Assembly: GCA_026645935.1 (NCBI GenBank)
Contig: JAPKMP010000013.1
Location: 82,006-146,005 of the forward strand
Source: Candidatus Villigracilaceae bacterium
GTDB taxonomy: Bacteria; Chloroflexota; Anaerolineae; Anaerolineales; Villigracilaceae
DNA length: 64,000 bases
Reading direction: 5' to 3'
Below the pieces are notes generated by a model. That model did not search any database and was not told the DNA's origin. It saw nothing but the letters and a program-made list of their open reading frames with translations. Within the stretch, counting starts at the first letter, position 1. Every line of letters starts with the position of its first letter. Both the position numbers and the translations under genes were made by a program. Positions 43,765 through 52,408 of the stretch are shown here, piece after piece.

Positions 43765-45270
43765 ATGAACTGGTTAAAACGCAATGGGCAAACAATACTG
43801 CTCCTCCTGACATTTGCAGTTTTTGTGAATGTATCCCCTGCAAGTTCCGCCGGTTTGCAACCAGATACCCTGTCTGTGAATACTGTCGAGCGGATCGATG
43901 CCTTTGTCTCCGAACAAATGCAGCGCCATGCGCTTCCCGGTCTGGCGTTGGCTTTGGTGGAGGGGGACCAGGTCATCTTTATGCAGGGTTACGGGGCGGC
44001 TGACCAGACGGGCCGTCCCATTACACCGCAGACGCCGTTCATCCTGGCTTCAATCAGCAAACCGTTGACTGCCACCGCGATCATGCAATTGGTCGAGGCG
44101 GGCAAAGTCGAATTGGATGCGCCGGTGCAGCGCTACCTGCCGGAATTTCAACTGGCTGACCCCGCCGCCTCCGCCGACATCACGGTGCGCCATCTGCTGT
44201 TGCATACCAGCGGCATCCCTGCCACCGCCTGTGACACTCGCAGGGACGCCGCCACACTTGCCGACTTCGTAGCGGAATTGAAGAGCGTGCAACCGGCAGC
44301 CCCAGCCGGATCGCGCTACATCTATTGCAGCGGTAACTACAATGTGCTGGGCCGCATCCTGGAAGTCGTCTCGGGTCAATCCTTCGGCGATTATATGCAA
44401 GGTCAAATTTTTACGCCATTGGGCATGGAGCATAGTTTTACCTCCGAAGCCGACGCGCGACTGGATGGGTTAGCGCAAGGCTACCAATGGTTCTTTGGCT
44501 TGAAACTGCCCACGCGCCATCCCTACAACCCATCGCAATTGCCTTCCGGCTACATGATCTCCAGCGTCGAAGACATGAGCCGCTTTCTGATCGCCCATCT
44601 CAACCAAGGTCGATATGCGGATGTTCAACTTCTTTCGAAGGAGAGCATCGCCGCCATGCAGGCGCCCGGCGCGCAGCGAGGCAACGGCGGCGAATATGGC
44701 TTCGGCTGGGTCATCGCGCCGTTCGGGGATGTGCCGGCCGTCTGGCACGACGGCGTCAACATCAGCTACCACTCGTTGTTATTGATGGAGCCCGAAGCCG
44801 AACGCGGCGTGATCGTCCTCATGAATTCCTTTGGGATCGTGCCTTACGAAGGCGCTTATAAGGAAATCGAAGCAGGAATCGTGCGCCTCTTTGCGGATCT
44901 GGAGCCTGCTCCGCCAGCCCGGAGTTTGGGCGCCACCTACAGTTTGATCGACGCCCTCCTGGCTTTTGTGCTCGCCCTCGTTCTCATCCCGCTCCTGCGT
45001 ATGCGGGCATGGAAGCGCTGGCTGGCGGAACGTCATCATGCCGGGACGCTGCCGTTGATGCGAGTCAGCATGCGCGCGGGCTGGGAGATTTTCTTTGCTG
45101 TGACATTCCTGACTGTGATCCGGGCTGTCATCGTCACCGGCATGGGCGCTCAATCCTGGTACGAGGTCCTGACCGCCTTCCCTGACTTTGTCCTCTGGAT
45201 CTGGCTGTTCGCGTTGACCGTGCTATTGACCGGCATCCTGCGTATGAAGCTCATCGTCCAAATGCGGTGA
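43765..45270 (+). CDS. Serine hydrolase (class C beta-lactamase-like) with C-terminal membrane domain
   Basis: 501 residues: signal peptide (1-29), a beta-lactamase-like catalytic domain with SxxK SISK (Ser96, Lys99), and about three C-terminal membrane helices (from about 390). The usual Tyr-x-Asn appears as YCS in YCSGNYNVLG (Tyr187), so the Asn is replaced. The third motif is HDG in VWHDGVNISYHS. The membrane tail suggests a fixed envelope enzyme acting outside the cell. AAAGAGGA precedes the ATG 39 bases after the lipoprotein gene. Confidence 0.87.
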   Translation: MNWLKRNGQTILLLLTFAVFVNVSPASSAGLQPDTLSVNTVERIDAFVSEQMQRHALPGLALALVEGDQVIFMQGYGAADQTGRPITPQTPFILASISKPLTATAIMQLVEAGKVELDAPVQRYLPEFQLADPAASADITVRHLLLHTSGIPATACDTRRDAATLADFVAELKSVQPAAPAGSRYIYCSGNYNVLGRILEVVSGQSFGDYMQGQIFTPLGMEHSFTSEADARLDGLAQGYQWFFGLKLPTRHPYNPSQLPSGYMISSVEDMSRFLIAHLNQGRYADVQLLSKESIAAMQAPGAQRGNGGEYGFGWVIAPFGDVPAVWHDGVNISYHSLLLMEPEAERGVIVLMNSFGIVPYEGAYKEIEAGIVRLFADLEPAPPARSLGATYSLIDALLAFVLALVLIPLLRMRAWKRWLAERHHAGTLPLMRVSMRAGWEIFFAVTFLTVIRAVIVTGMGAQSWYEVLTAFPDFVLWIWLFALTVLLTGILRMKLIVQMR

Positions 45271-45315
45271 AGCGATAACAAAAGATCATCAAAAGTTTAA
45301 CAAGGAGAAAATATC

Positions 45316-46221
45316 ATGTCTGCACTTACCGGTACTGTTTCGACTGAAAAAGGTTTTTCAAGTTTTATCAGAAACCATCCCCTCATTGCCTACTTCCTGC
45401 TCGCCTTCGCCGGGATGTGGATCGTCATCTCGCCATTGGTAATGAATAGTTTCGGCTGGATTGAGCTGTCTGATGGATTAGCCTTCCTGCTCTTCTTCCT
45501 CAGTTCTCTCAGCGGACCGACCGTCGCTGCATATTGGGTGACGGGAGTCCTTGAAGGCAAAGCTGGGATGGGGCGGCTCTTCCGCCGTACATTCCAGGTT
45601 CGGGCGGGTCTGCAATGGTACGCCGTGGTGTTGTTCATCTTCCTCGCCATCTGGCTGACGGCTTATAGCTTCGTTTTCAACGGCGTGCCGCTTGCCGGAC
45701 TCGCTGCGAATCCAGCCTTATTGCTTTCGACCTTTCTCCCCAGTGTGATTTCGGGACTGTTGATCCCCTCCATCGGGGAGGAACCAGGCTGGCGTGGCTT
45801 CGCGCTTCCGCGTTTGCAAGCCGCCTATGGACCGGTCATCGGCACGCTCATCCTGGGGACCCTGCACGGGATATGGCATCTGCCTGCCTTGCTCACACCG
45901 TTGCTGGGGCCGTTCACCGTGAATGGCTTCATCACCTTCGTGCTGACGGCGGCGGCCGGGACCTTCATCTACACCTGGGTCTTCAACAACACCCGCGGCA
46001 GTGTCTGGATGGCAATGTTGCTCCATGCGTCCAGCAATGCTGCCTCCCAACTGGTCAGCTCGCTGATCTCGAAAGAGGTCGAGTTGACCGGCTGGATGAA
46101 GACACTTGAATCAGGCTGGCTCAACGTAATTGTGTTCAGTCTCTTCGCCCTGTTGTTGATTCTCTTTACCCGCGGCACGTTGGGTTACAAGCCCGATCAG
46201 GCAGAATCCCTGAATCAATAA
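45316..46221 (+). CDS. CPBP-family intramembrane metalloprotease (3)
   Basis: 301-residue polytopic membrane protein. The motif EEPGWRG (Glu155, Glu156, Arg160) is followed by LHGIWHLP (His184, His188) and LLHASSN. RAGLQWYAVVLF, FALPRLQAAYG and NNTRGSVWMAMLLHASSN closely match the CPBP protein at 3747-4625, so these two are true paralogues; in both cases a serine hydrolase gene is the neighbour. AAGGAG precedes the ATG. Confidence 0.9.
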   Translation: MSALTGTVSTEKGFSSFIRNHPLIAYFLLAFAGMWIVISPLVMNSFGWIELSDGLAFLLFFLSSLSGPTVAAYWVTGVLEGKAGMGRLFRRTFQVRAGLQWYAVVLFIFLAIWLTAYSFVFNGVPLAGLAANPALLLSTFLPSVISGLLIPSIGEEPGWRGFALPRLQAAYGPVIGTLILGTLHGIWHLPALLTPLLGPFTVNGFITFVLTAAAGTFIYTWVFNNTRGSVWMAMLLHASSNAASQLVSSLISKEVELTGWMKTLESGWLNVIVFSLFALLLILFTRGTLGYKPDQAESLNQ

Positions 46222-46246
46222 CGGCTTCAACAATTGCATCGATCAC

Positions 46247-46273
46247 GTAGCGCAAGTTACCAACTTGCGCTAC
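46247..46273. repeat. Palindromic repeat GTAGCGCAAGTT, copy 1
   Basis: GTAGCGCAAGTT (46247-46258), ACC, AACTTGCGCTAC (46262-46273): perfect 12-bp arms. It ends directly before the AGGAG ribosome site of the DUF4260 gene. Degenerate copies occur at 54969-54983 and 55987-56012. Confidence 0.75.
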
Positions 46274-46283
46274 AGGAGATAAC

Positions 46284-46634
46284 ATGAAAAACCTACTCAA
46301 ACTTGAAGAACTCTTTTTATTCGGTCTCGCGCTCTTCCTTTTTTCCGGATTGGATTACGGATGGGGATCGTACGCGCTGTTGTTCCTGGCTCCCGACCTG
46401 GGCATGATCGGATATTTGCTCAACCCCCGCCTCGGCGCGTGGACCTATAACCTGATCCACCATAAAGGACTTGCAGTGGTGCTGTATGTTGGCGGCTCCC
46501 TGTTTTCGGTTCCATGGCTGATGTTTGCCGGGACGCTCCTGCTCGGTCACTCCAGCGTTGACCGCGTGTTCAGTTACGGCTTGAAACACGAGGATGCGTT
46601 TCAGAATACACATTTGGGAAGGATTGGTAAATAA
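46284..46634 (+). CDS. DUF4260-family membrane protein
   Basis: 116-residue protein with three to four membrane helices. LLKLEELFLFGLALFLFSGL, FLAPDLGMIGYLLNPRLGAW, NLIHHKGLAVVLY and GHSSVDRVFSYGLKHEDAF-type closing motifs are those of DUF4260. The function is unknown. An AGGAG sits between the GTAGCGCAAGTT palindrome and the ATG, so folding of the repeat could affect its translation. The next gene starts nine bases after the stop. Confidence 0.85.
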   Translation: MKNLLKLEELFLFGLALFLFSGLDYGWGSYALLFLAPDLGMIGYLLNPRLGAWTYNLIHHKGLAVVLYVGGSLFSVPWLMFAGTLLLGHSSVDRVFSYGLKHEDAFQNTHLGRIGK

Positions 46635-46642
46635 ATAACGCA

Positions 46643-47965
46643 ATGAAGACGAATAAACGCAGACCACTCCTTAAATGGGTCGCGTTCACGGCGCTCGCTC
46701 TATTTGGCGGGGTGTACGGTTTGATGCGAACCGGTTATATGCCCATCCTGGCATTCATGATGAAGCAACCCGCGCTAATGCCTATCCCAGCCGAAACACG
46801 CGACGCGCGCTGGCAGCAGGCGGTCGAATATTTGGGAAGCCAACTGCCATACCTGCATGTCGACCCATATTTCAAGATCGGTGAAGAGGAATTTCAAAAC
46901 AACATAACGAAACTCTCGAACGACGTGCCGAACCTGAACGATGAGCAGATCATGGTGGAGATGCTTCGCATCATCGCCTCGATCGGGGATGGGCACACGC
47001 GCGCCTATCCCGCCGCGGAGCCGGTGGCTTTCCCTAGCCTGCCTCTAGAAATGAGATGGGTGGAGGGCAGGCTAATCGTCCTCTCTGCCAGCTCGGAATA
47101 CAAACAGGCTGTGGGCGCGGAGGTGATTCAGATCGGCGGACACTCACTGGCAGAAGTTTACGACGCGGTGAAGCCGCTGGTCCCGGCTGACAATGAAATA
47201 CAAATTCTCGACGGCACGCCTGCGTATATTGCCATGCCCGCCATTCTCTATGGCTTGAATCTGATGCCCGAAAAAGATCGCGTGACCTTCCTTTTTGAAG
47301 CCCGCGATGGCTCACAATTCAGCCTTGAACTGCAACCTGCGGCGCGCGATCCGGAATCGTTCATCTCCATGTATGAGCAGGCTGGCATCCCGACTCCGCT
47401 CTACGAACAGGATCGCGGCTCGTATTACTGGTATCGATACCTGCCCGAGTCCAACGCCATGTACGTGCAATACAATTTCTGCGCCGAACGGAATGGGAAA
47501 CCCTTTCAGTCTTTCGTGGATGAAGTGTTCGATGTGCTCGACCGGGATCCGGAGGCTCGTTTGGTGCTCGATGTGCGCTTCAACGGCGGCGGGAATGAGA
47601 CGGTCCTCGATCCGTTCATCGACGCACTCGAGGCACGTCCCTCGCTTCAGACGAAGGGAAGGCTGTTCGTCATCATCGGAAGGGGCACCTACTCTTCGGC
47701 ATTGCAGAACGCGATCACCCTGAGTCAGGATATGAATGCGACTCTGGTCGGTGAAGCGACCGGCGGCAAACCAAATCACTACGGCGAAGTGCGCCGGTTC
47801 CACCTGCCAAATATTGGGCTGCTGGTGCAATACTCCACGCGCTACTGGCTGAATTATCCCGGGGGCGATCCCTTGACCCTGGAACCCGATATCCCGGCTG
47901 TCCTCACCGTCCATGATTTACAGACAGGGCGCGACCCCTCCCTCGATGCGGCGCTTCAGCCCTGA
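46643..47965 (+). CDS. S41-family peptidase-like protein
   Basis: 440 residues with an N-terminal anchor (about 11-30). A cap domain is followed by a degenerate PDZ-like part (GAEVIQIGGHSLAEVYDAV) and a C-terminal S41 (tail-specific protease/interphotoreceptor-retinoid-binding) domain with LVLDVRFNGGGNE and RGTYSSALQNAI, where Ser351 or Ser352 is the likely nucleophile, then GEATGGKPNHYGE. It is probably an extracytoplasmic protease, although the usual lysine cannot be placed. It directly follows the DUF4260 gene. Confidence 0.8.
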   Translation: MKTNKRRPLLKWVAFTALALFGGVYGLMRTGYMPILAFMMKQPALMPIPAETRDARWQQAVEYLGSQLPYLHVDPYFKIGEEEFQNNITKLSNDVPNLNDEQIMVEMLRIIASIGDGHTRAYPAAEPVAFPSLPLEMRWVEGRLIVLSASSEYKQAVGAEVIQIGGHSLAEVYDAVKPLVPADNEIQILDGTPAYIAMPAILYGLNLMPEKDRVTFLFEARDGSQFSLELQPAARDPESFISMYEQAGIPTPLYEQDRGSYYWYRYLPESNAMYVQYNFCAERNGKPFQSFVDEVFDVLDRDPEARLVLDVRFNGGGNETVLDPFIDALEARPSLQTKGRLFVIIGRGTYSSALQNAITLSQDMNATLVGEATGGKPNHYGEVRRFHLPNIGLLVQYSTRYWLNYPGGDPLTLEPDIPAVLTVHDLQTGRDPSLDAALQP

Positions 47966-48238
47966 GCCGTTATGGACGGTGAACGCATGGATGACTGATT
48001 CAATATAGACTTAGCATAGTTCGCGAACACTAACAACACCACCACAACCCCACGCTGACCGGCGTACCCTTGGAAAATTGGAACTGCCTGTCGGCGCAAG
48101 CGCGGAGGAGATGTTGCAAGCCTGGCTGACTGAACTCCTCTATCCGCTAAGCCTGCATTCCGGATTTCCGAACAAGATCCAAAAGGAGATGGAGTTCCTT
48201 GTCGAATTCGATTTCGCGTTGAAACCAATCGCCATCGT
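47966..48238 (+). other. Gap with a short coding-like fragment
   Basis: 273 bases between convergent genes. From about 48069 a reading (KLELPVGASAEEMLQAWLTE) looks protein-like but has no start signal and runs into the 3' end of the opposite-strand regulator gene. It may be a remnant of a lost gene. No terminator hairpin was seen. Confidence 0.4.
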
Positions 48239-50809
48239 TTATCTCAAAAGCTCCTGCGCCCAGTCCTCTGGGCTTTTTTCTCTGGCAAGTTTTTCCGCTG
48301 CCTCGATCATTTCACCGCTGAGAATATTCTTTGCATCGTCACGCATCGTCTCACTGCGCCCGCGAAGATACGGTGTGACTGCTGGATGGGCAAGCGTAGA
48401 TAAAGCCACCGCCAATTTCGTTTCTAGAGGAATATCGTTGGATATTTCGACATAGGAAATGAGGGCAGTCAACAGTACAGGAGCCCATTTGTAGGATTGT
48501 GCTTTGGAATACGCCTCGAGAAACAGACGTTTCGCTTCATCATCCTGGTGCATCGCTGCAAACGCCTGCCCCATATGGGTGGCGGCTTGTGCGCTGTTCA
48601 TATGGGCGCCGATTTCATTGTAGAGGGCGATACTTTGTTGGAAATGGGCAATCGCTTCTTCATTCTGACCTTTTAACTTCGACGCAATTCCCAGCAGATC
48701 CAAGCCGAAAGCGTGCGCCCAGCGGTCCATGTTTGCTTCAGCGATTTGGTTGCTCTCCCGCAAAATGGATTGGGTTGCTTGATAATCTTTGAGCGCAAGG
48801 GTGCTCATGCCCATGTACAACATGGTGAAGACCAACCCGCGCGGGTCGCCAACGGGACGCCAAATGGAAAGGCTTTCGGTAAGCTGCTGACGCGCTTTTT
48901 CCAATTCTCCGCGTTGATAGGAAACGATGCCCAATACGCTGGTAGGAATGGCAATATGCCAGGACGACTTGAGGGTCCTCCCGTATTCAAGGCTGATTTG
49001 CGTGAGCCGTTCTGCCTCCGGAATATCGCCAATGATGAGTGCGAGATAGCCCCAATTGCCGTAAATGTAATACATCACTTCGGGATCATCGTGTGTGCGG
49101 GCGATCTCCAGGCTTTCTCTTAACAACTTGATTCCCAGGTCCACATTCCCTTTGCGGAATTCGAACCAGCCATATGTATCGACGAGGGCGGCATACGTCG
49201 ATTGCTCTTCGGCGGTTTTCAGGCTGACAGGCGCGCCACGATCACGGAAGTGGTTCACTGCAGCTTTCGCCGCGGAAATAGCTTCATCGTAATACCCGTT
49301 CACCTCAAAATACCACGTCAGCGTGAAGATCATCCTGCGCAGCAGGTCGAGGCGGTCATGGTCCACCGCCCAGTGCCAGGAGCAGTGCCAGTTGCACGTC
49401 TCGGCGCGGATGACCTGCGAGACCTGCGTTTGGCGCGGACTCTTTAACTCCCATTCGAGCGAATGGAGCCAGTCGGCGTAGTGGGTGGTGTACTTAAGCC
49501 AGGTGGCTTCTTCCGCGCCCGGCGAGCTGCTTTGCAATTGGGTTGTGGCATAACTGCGCACCAGTTCATGCAATTCATAGCGGTCGGGATTTTTGCTGTG
49601 CCGCAGCAGGGATTTATCCACCAGCGACGACATAAGGAAGAGCGAGGCGCCTGTCACCTTGATGGCTGCATCGCGTGTGAATCCGCCCTGAAAGACCGAA
49701 AGTTTCATCAGGAGTTCGCGTTCGTTCTCGCTGAGCATTTTCCATGAATGATCGAAGACAGTTCTGATGGAGCGATGGCGCTGCGGCACATCGAGTTTGC
49801 GGGTTTCGAGCAGGTCGAGACCTTTTTCAAGTTCCAGCGCGATCTCGCGGGCGGAAAGCATGCGCGCCCAGGAGGCAGCAAGTTCTATCGCGAGCGGAAG
49901 CCCGCCCACCGAACGACAGATACGCACGATGGCAGAGAGGTCTTCGGATTCCAAAGAGAAGGTTTGCGAGGCTTGCCTGGCGCGTTGGATGAAGAGTTCA
50001 ATGGCGCTGTTATGTTCTGTATCCGTTTCATTCTCGCCGGGCAGGGGCAGTCCCTGCACTTCGAAGAGCCATTCCCATTGCAGGCGCAGTTGTTCACGCG
50101 ATGTGACCAGTATTTTGACGTGATGGGTCTTTTGCAAAATGTCACCCAGCAGGTCCCTGCCATCGAGCAGGTGTTCCATGTTGTCGAGGATAAGCAGGGT
50201 TTCCTTGTCGTGCAGGAAGTTGGTGAACTGCACCATCACGTCGGCCGGACCGGAGAAACCGATTCCCAACCCGTCTGCAACCGCTGGCAGGATTGACTCA
50301 GGCATGCCCACGCCAGCCAACGAGATGAAGTGAACGCCGTCTGCGAAGCGCGGTTCGAGGGCGCTGCCCACTTCAACGGCGAGGCGCGTCTTGCCGATGC
50401 CGCCGGGTCCTGTCAGCGTGAGCAGGCGGCAGGAGGGTTCGAGCAATTGTTTGGGGATGAGGTTGAGTTCGTGTTCACGCCCGACGAGCGGGGTGGGGGA
50501 GACAGGCAAATGCGTATGCCGCGGCTCGGGAGCAGAAACAGATGCGAGCGGGGAGAGAGGCGGGATCGCATCAAGTGCGTCAACATTTTTATCCTGTCGT
50601 GCGATCTTCAAAAATAGCGGACGTTGATCACTGGGGATGTCCAACTTTTCGGCGAGCAGATTTGCCATCTGACGCGAAGGACGGCGTTCATCCGACTCGA
50701 TCTTGAAGATGAGCGAAGGTGAACAACCGATTTGTTTTGCCAACTCTTGCTGGGTGAAGTCGAGCGCCTTGCGCCTGCGCTTTACCCATGTGCCGAAGGA
50801 TGGATCCAT
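48239..50809 (-). CDS. XRE-family HTH / NB-ARC (STAND) / TPR regulator
   Basis: 856 residues from the ATG at 50809 (GGAGAG just upstream; a longer frame from 50836 is less likely). An XRE helix-turn-helix (about 5-60; DFTQQELAKQIGCSPSLIFK) is followed by an NB-ARC ATPase with P-loop GPGGIGKT at 134-141, Walker B LLILDNMEHLL and an LVTSREQLRL motif, then a winged-helix part (DRYELHELVRSYA) and a long TPR-like region to the C-terminus. It is the third member of this class in the window. It diverges from the ECF sigma factor gene at 50961, a plausible target. Confidence 0.92.
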   Translation of the reverse strand: MDPSFGTWVKRRRKALDFTQQELAKQIGCSPSLIFKIESDERRPSRQMANLLAEKLDIPSDQRPLFLKIARQDKNVDALDAIPPLSPLASVSAPEPRHTHLPVSPTPLVGREHELNLIPKQLLEPSCRLLTLTGPGGIGKTRLAVEVGSALEPRFADGVHFISLAGVGMPESILPAVADGLGIGFSGPADVMVQFTNFLHDKETLLILDNMEHLLDGRDLLGDILQKTHHVKILVTSREQLRLQWEWLFEVQGLPLPGENETDTEHNSAIELFIQRARQASQTFSLESEDLSAIVRICRSVGGLPLAIELAASWARMLSAREIALELEKGLDLLETRKLDVPQRHRSIRTVFDHSWKMLSENERELLMKLSVFQGGFTRDAAIKVTGASLFLMSSLVDKSLLRHSKNPDRYELHELVRSYATTQLQSSSPGAEEATWLKYTTHYADWLHSLEWELKSPRQTQVSQVIRAETCNWHCSWHWAVDHDRLDLLRRMIFTLTWYFEVNGYYDEAISAAKAAVNHFRDRGAPVSLKTAEEQSTYAALVDTYGWFEFRKGNVDLGIKLLRESLEIARTHDDPEVMYYIYGNWGYLALIIGDIPEAERLTQISLEYGRTLKSSWHIAIPTSVLGIVSYQRGELEKARQQLTESLSIWRPVGDPRGLVFTMLYMGMSTLALKDYQATQSILRESNQIAEANMDRWAHAFGLDLLGIASKLKGQNEEAIAHFQQSIALYNEIGAHMNSAQAATHMGQAFAAMHQDDEAKRLFLEAYSKAQSYKWAPVLLTALISYVEISNDIPLETKLAVALSTLAHPAVTPYLRGRSETMRDDAKNILSGEMIEAAEKLAREKSPEDWAQELLR

Positions 50810-50960
50810 GCTCTCTCCGCTTGTTGATACGTGCAAAGCTTCTTTTCAATTGTACTAGTTTTTGTCCAATGACTTGTGCGAAAAATTGAGACCATCTTCT
50901 TCCAGAAAGGAATAAAGTAGGAACATCAGAGGCAAGCTTAGTTTAGAAGGATGCAGAGAG

Positions 50961-51596
50961 ATGAACCTGACCCAGATTGGCGATATGGATGAAGTTTGGA
51001 CCCAGCGCGCTGCCAGAGGCGACCTGGATGCCTTCAATCAACTGGTGCTCAAACATCAGGATTTGGCGTACCGCCACGCACTTTCGATGTTGAATGACAG
51101 CTGGCTGGCGGAGGATGTAGTACAGGAAGGCTTCGTCAAAGCCTTTCAGAACATGCCCAGTTTTCGGGGCGGATCATTTCGCGCCTGGCTGATGCGTATC
51201 GTTACCAACACCGCATACGATGTCCTTCGCCAAACCACTAAGAAACCAACCCAGCCGCTCTTTCCAGATGATGACGATGGCGAAGAGATCGAATCTCCCG
51301 CCTGGCTGGCAGACCCGAATGCTTCGGTGGAGGATGCGGTGGAAGAAGATGAGCGCGTAAAGTTCATCTACCGCACACTAAATGAACTTCAGGATATTTA
51401 CCGCAATATCCTCACACTTGTGGACTTGCAAGACCTTGACTATGAAGAAGCTGCGCAGGCTCTGAACGTCCCGGTTGGCACGGTCAAAAGCAGGCTGGCG
51501 CGGGCGCGGGTGCAAATGAAGGAAAAGCTGGGTAATTCCTTGAACCATTTTGATCAAATGCAGTTCACTGCCGGAAATTATTTGATCGCCCGCTAA
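50961..51596 (+). CDS. ECF-type RNA polymerase sigma factor
   Basis: 211-residue sigma-70-family factor. Region 2 (about 15-85) has AFNQLVLKHQDLAYRHAL, LAEDVVQEGFVKAFQN and FRAWLMRIVTNTAYDVLR. An acidic linker (about 100-125) is followed by region 4 with DYEEAAQALNVPVGTVKSRL. It recruits RNA polymerase to a specific promoter set. No recognisable anti-sigma gene with a zinc motif adjoins it. The next gene is a CPBP-like membrane protein 25 bases downstream. GAGAG precedes the ATG. Confidence 0.92.
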   Translation: MNLTQIGDMDEVWTQRAARGDLDAFNQLVLKHQDLAYRHALSMLNDSWLAEDVVQEGFVKAFQNMPSFRGGSFRAWLMRIVTNTAYDVLRQTTKKPTQPLFPDDDDGEEIESPAWLADPNASVEDAVEEDERVKFIYRTLNELQDIYRNILTLVDLQDLDYEEAAQALNVPVGTVKSRLARARVQMKEKLGNSLNHFDQMQFTAGNYLIAR

Positions 51597-51621
51597 AGAC
51601 TGAAATTTACAGGAGATTTAC

Positions 51622-52368
51622 ATGACATCAAATTCAAACCGATACCGTATGTTATCCGTCTGGAAGCGTTATAACTCCCCGATCATCTGGCTGCTGTTGG
51701 TTGCGTATCTCGCCCTCGCCGCATTTCTTGTAACGGTGGTATTCCCCGTCCAATTTGTGGACCGGTCACAATCGGGCTTTTTCGAAACTCAAGCCGTGAT
51801 CGCGTTCGGGGTCATGGGGTTGATCGGCGTTTTATTGTCCATACGGACCGGTTTCCCCAACGCCTGGGACGCCGGGATATCCAACACGCAGCGTTTGCTC
51901 ATTCCAATTGCAGCAGGCTTGCTGCTTGGAAGCCTCTTCCTCGCAACGGACCTGATCACCGACATGTCCCGTTTAAAGCAGGAGCACTTGAATCTTCAAT
52001 CGACGGATGTCGCATTTCCGGCTTCGATCTTCGTCTATTCGGCAGCCGCCATTTTTGTCGAGGTCGTTTATCGCCTGCTGACCATCCCGTTTCTGCTTGC
52101 GCTGATCTCCATTGTTGTCCGCAGCCAAGGCGCGCGCGAGAAGGCGTTTTGGGTGTTGGCGATCCTCACTTCGTTGATTGAGCCGCTGACCAATACTGCC
52201 GCATCACAGTACTTAGCCCCGCTTGCGTTGACCTTTGTGCTTGTCCAATCGTTTGCGGCGAACTTTCTCCAAGCCCTTTTCTTCCGCAAGTATGGCTTTC
52301 TTGCGGCGATTCTTTTGCGGGTTGCTTTCTATATTCCCTTTCATGTAATCGGATCCTTTTTAAAGTAA
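51622..52368 (+). CDS. CPBP-like polytopic membrane protein (degenerate motif)
   Basis: 248 residues with about seven membrane helices. FVEVVYRLLTIPFL contains Glu and Arg spaced as in the CPBP EExxxR motif but with the first Glu changed to Val, and FYIPFHVIG near the end contains a His, so it may be a divergent CPBP relative. The match is weak. It follows the ECF sigma gene by 25 bases with AGGAG before the ATG, an arrangement in which the membrane protein could regulate the sigma factor. Other readings are possible. Confidence 0.6.
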   Translation: MTSNSNRYRMLSVWKRYNSPIIWLLLVAYLALAAFLVTVVFPVQFVDRSQSGFFETQAVIAFGVMGLIGVLLSIRTGFPNAWDAGISNTQRLLIPIAAGLLLGSLFLATDLITDMSRLKQEHLNLQSTDVAFPASIFVYSAAAIFVEVVYRLLTIPFLLALISIVVRSQGAREKAFWVLAILTSLIEPLTNTAASQYLAPLALTFVLVQSFAANFLQALFFRKYGFLAAILLRVAFYIPFHVIGSFLK

Positions 52369-52408
52369 AAAATAAATATTCGTTCAAAGAAAGTTAGAGG
52401 TAAATCAA

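Noticed and set aside
48078..48455. Plus-strand gene of 125 residues
   Set aside because: Its second half is antisense to the 3' end of the XRE-STAND gene and it lacks a ribosome site; only a short relic is accepted.
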